Assembly: GCA_947470855.1 (NCBI GenBank)
Contig: CANIUQ010000005.1
Coordinates: 22,728-86,727, forward strand
Direction of reading: 5' to 3'
Source: Opitutia bacterium
Lineage (GTDB): Bacteria; Verrucomicrobiota; Verrucomicrobiia; Opitutales; UBA953
DNA: 64,000 bases
Of the stretch, positions 63,010-64,000 are shown piece by piece. The position numbers and the translations under genes were made by a program. A model generated the notes under the pieces. It did not search any database, was not told the origin of the DNA, and saw only the letters and a program-made list of their open reading frames with translations. Position 1 is the stretch's first letter, and every line of letters begins with the position of its first letter.

Positions 63010-64000
63010 ATGCGTATCTCAAAATCCATACTCATGTCTGCAGCTGCCTTTGCACTTTTTGCAACCAAGGCTGATGCTGCCACCCTAACCTTTAATCCAG
63101 GTGGAGCAACGTGGGATACAACAAATACTTACTGGAATGCTGGGGCTACAGCTTGGACGAATGGCGATGACGCAATTTTTGGTGCGGCTGGTGCACAGTC
63201 AGTTAATTTAACGACGAATATCAATGCTACCAGTATCACGATTCAGGCTGCAGGATATAATATTAGCCAAAACGGAAACACTTTGACCGTCGGCAGTGGT
63301 GGTATTTCTACAACGGCAACCGCATCTTTGAGTGGGTTCACCATGGGTGCTAATCAGACGGTTGATGTTGGCTCTTCTTCTACACTCAATGCGGGTACCG
63401 TTGTTGGCGCTGCACAAACCTTGACGAAATCGGGTGCAGGCACCTTGAACGTTGGAACAAGTAATCTTGGCGGTGTTATCCTTAACGCGGGTGCCATTTC
63501 TGGAGGAACTTTATCTTCGGCTTCAGCCTTTGATTTGCGTGCAGGCACGGTGAGTGCGACTTTAGGTGGTTCCTTCGGAATCAATAAAACAACGGGCGGA
63601 ATCGTTATTTTATCTGGAAATAATAGCTCACTTTCTGGCGCTGTGAATGTCAGTGCAGGCTCTTTGGTGGCGCAAAATGCGAATGCTTTGGGTTCGGGTG
63701 CTGTAACGGTGACCGGTGCTGACCTGACCTTACGTAGCGACACGAATACGACGTTTGCTAACGATGTTACCCTTGATGCAACTTCTACGGTTACCGTGGA
63801 TCGTGTCACTTCTGGTGCAAATGTGACGCACACGCTTTCAGGTACGACCACCTTGTCTGGAGATACTTTAAATGTTGTACGCGGTGGTAATGTCACGGGA
63901 ACGGCGACTCTCAATGTTGCTAACTTGGACATTGCAGGAGCTAACACTACTTTCAATGTTGGCACTGGTGCATTGTTGGATGTCGCAAGTATCATTGATA
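63010..64000 (+). CDS. Autotransporter-associated beta-strand repeat protein (5' part, runs off the window)
   Basis: An open frame from ATG 63010 to the window end, with no stop, gives the first 330 residues. Signal peptide about 1-23 (ILMSAAAFALFATKADA, cut before ATL). The remainder is almost wholly Gly, Ala, Thr, Ser, Asn and Val in short beta-strand repeats. Two autotransporter-associated repeat signatures are plain: LTKSGAGTLNVG near 137-148, and ILSGNNSSLSGAVNVSAGSL with NALGSGAVTVTG near 202-236. Such proteins form long beta-helices on the cell surface and in Verrucomicrobiota are often very large with PEP-CTERM or autotransporter ends; the C-terminus needed to decide is outside the window. 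Antisense frames here are composition artefacts. Confidence 0.9.
   Translation, partial: MRISKSILMSAAAFALFATKADAATLTFNPGGATWDTTNTYWNAGATAWTNGDDAIFGAAGAQSVNLTTNINATSITIQAAGYNISQNGNTLTVGSGGISTTATASLSGFTMGANQTVDVGSSSTLNAGTVVGAAQTLTKSGAGTLNVGTSNLGGVILNAGAISGGTLSSASAFDLRAGTVSATLGGSFGINKTTGGIVILSGNNSSLSGAVNVSAGSLVAQNANALGSGAVTVTGADLTLRSDTNTTFANDVTLDATSTVTVDRVTSGANVTHTLSGTTTLSGDTLNVVRGGNVTGTATLNVANLDIAGANTTFNVGTGALLDVASIID

Noticed and set aside
63208..63995. Antisense open frames of 69 and 213 codons, rich in Val, Pro and Thr
   Set aside because: They are the reverse image of the Gly/Thr-rich repeat protein on the plus strand, which has a signal peptide and recognised repeats.

Overview
The window reads as a chromosomal segment of a Verrucomicrobiota bacterium, probably of the Opitutales or a close order. 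The strongest marker is a complete five-gene Amuc_1102-1101-1100-1099-1098 pilus-like locus at 11.9-19.2 kb, in the same relative order as in Akkermansia. Supporting markers are a DUF1080 lipoprotein, an autotransporter-associated beta-strand repeat protein, a GYF_2 membrane protein, a Gld-type ABC exporter with GldG-like and DUF4340 partners, and few clear Shine-Dalgarno sites. The placement is inferred from gene content only. Coding density is very high: no gap reaches 300 bases, and the largest are about 185 bp (62825-63009) and 157 bp (8896-9052). Several convergent gene pairs overlap at their 3' ends.

Layout. 0-2.7 kb: tail of an unrecognised gene, a sugar epimerase, a DUF1080 lipoprotein and an unusual SDR protein. 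2.7-6.1 kb (minus): pyruvate dehydrogenase E1-alpha, E1-beta and E2. 6.2-9.3 kb: HPr, an exported unknown, peptide deformylase, a phage-CII-like regulator and a small charged membrane protein. 9.3-11.8 kb (minus): a zinc/manganese ABC importer with a possible operator in front. 11.9-19.2 kb: the pilus-like locus. 19.3-24.0 kb: a 5'-3' exonuclease, a pair of paralogous coiled-coil proteins, a CvpA-like protein and a NahK-like kinase. 24.1-27.7 kb: tRNA-Thr, folE2, tRNA-Arg, three membrane or envelope proteins. 27.6-39.2 kb (minus): a nine-gene run from a TPR-like membrane protein through the Gld-type ABC genes and an AsmA-like protein to accB, accC and prmB. 39.3-41.4 kb: a phosphohexomutase and a small lipoprotein. 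41.4-48.2 kb (minus): folB, folK, comEC, ribB(A), ribH, nusB, ftsY, aroB. 48.3-53.3 kb: carB, an FKBP and an esterase lipoprotein. 53.4-54.6 kb (minus): an outer-membrane barrel and a cyclophilin. 54.7-61.6 kb: thiS, a TenI-like protein, thiE, thiG, tlyA, rpsR, tsaC/sua5, prmC, proS. 61.6 kb to the end: xseA (minus) and the start of a large beta-repeat surface protein that runs off the window and is easily missed because its frame has no stop here.

Together the genes describe a free-living heterotroph that makes its own folate, riboflavin, thiamine, aromatic amino acids and fatty acids. The points most worth following are the pilus-like locus, the riboflavin enzyme whose GTP cyclohydrolase II half has lost its zinc ligands, an SDR protein without the catalytic tyrosine, the exported/non-exported paralog pair, the long palindrome that encodes the last codons of tlyA, and TTGnC boxes at a constant distance upstream of several start codons that lack a ribosome binding site. 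I saw no CRISPR array, insertion sequence, rRNA or integrated phage.
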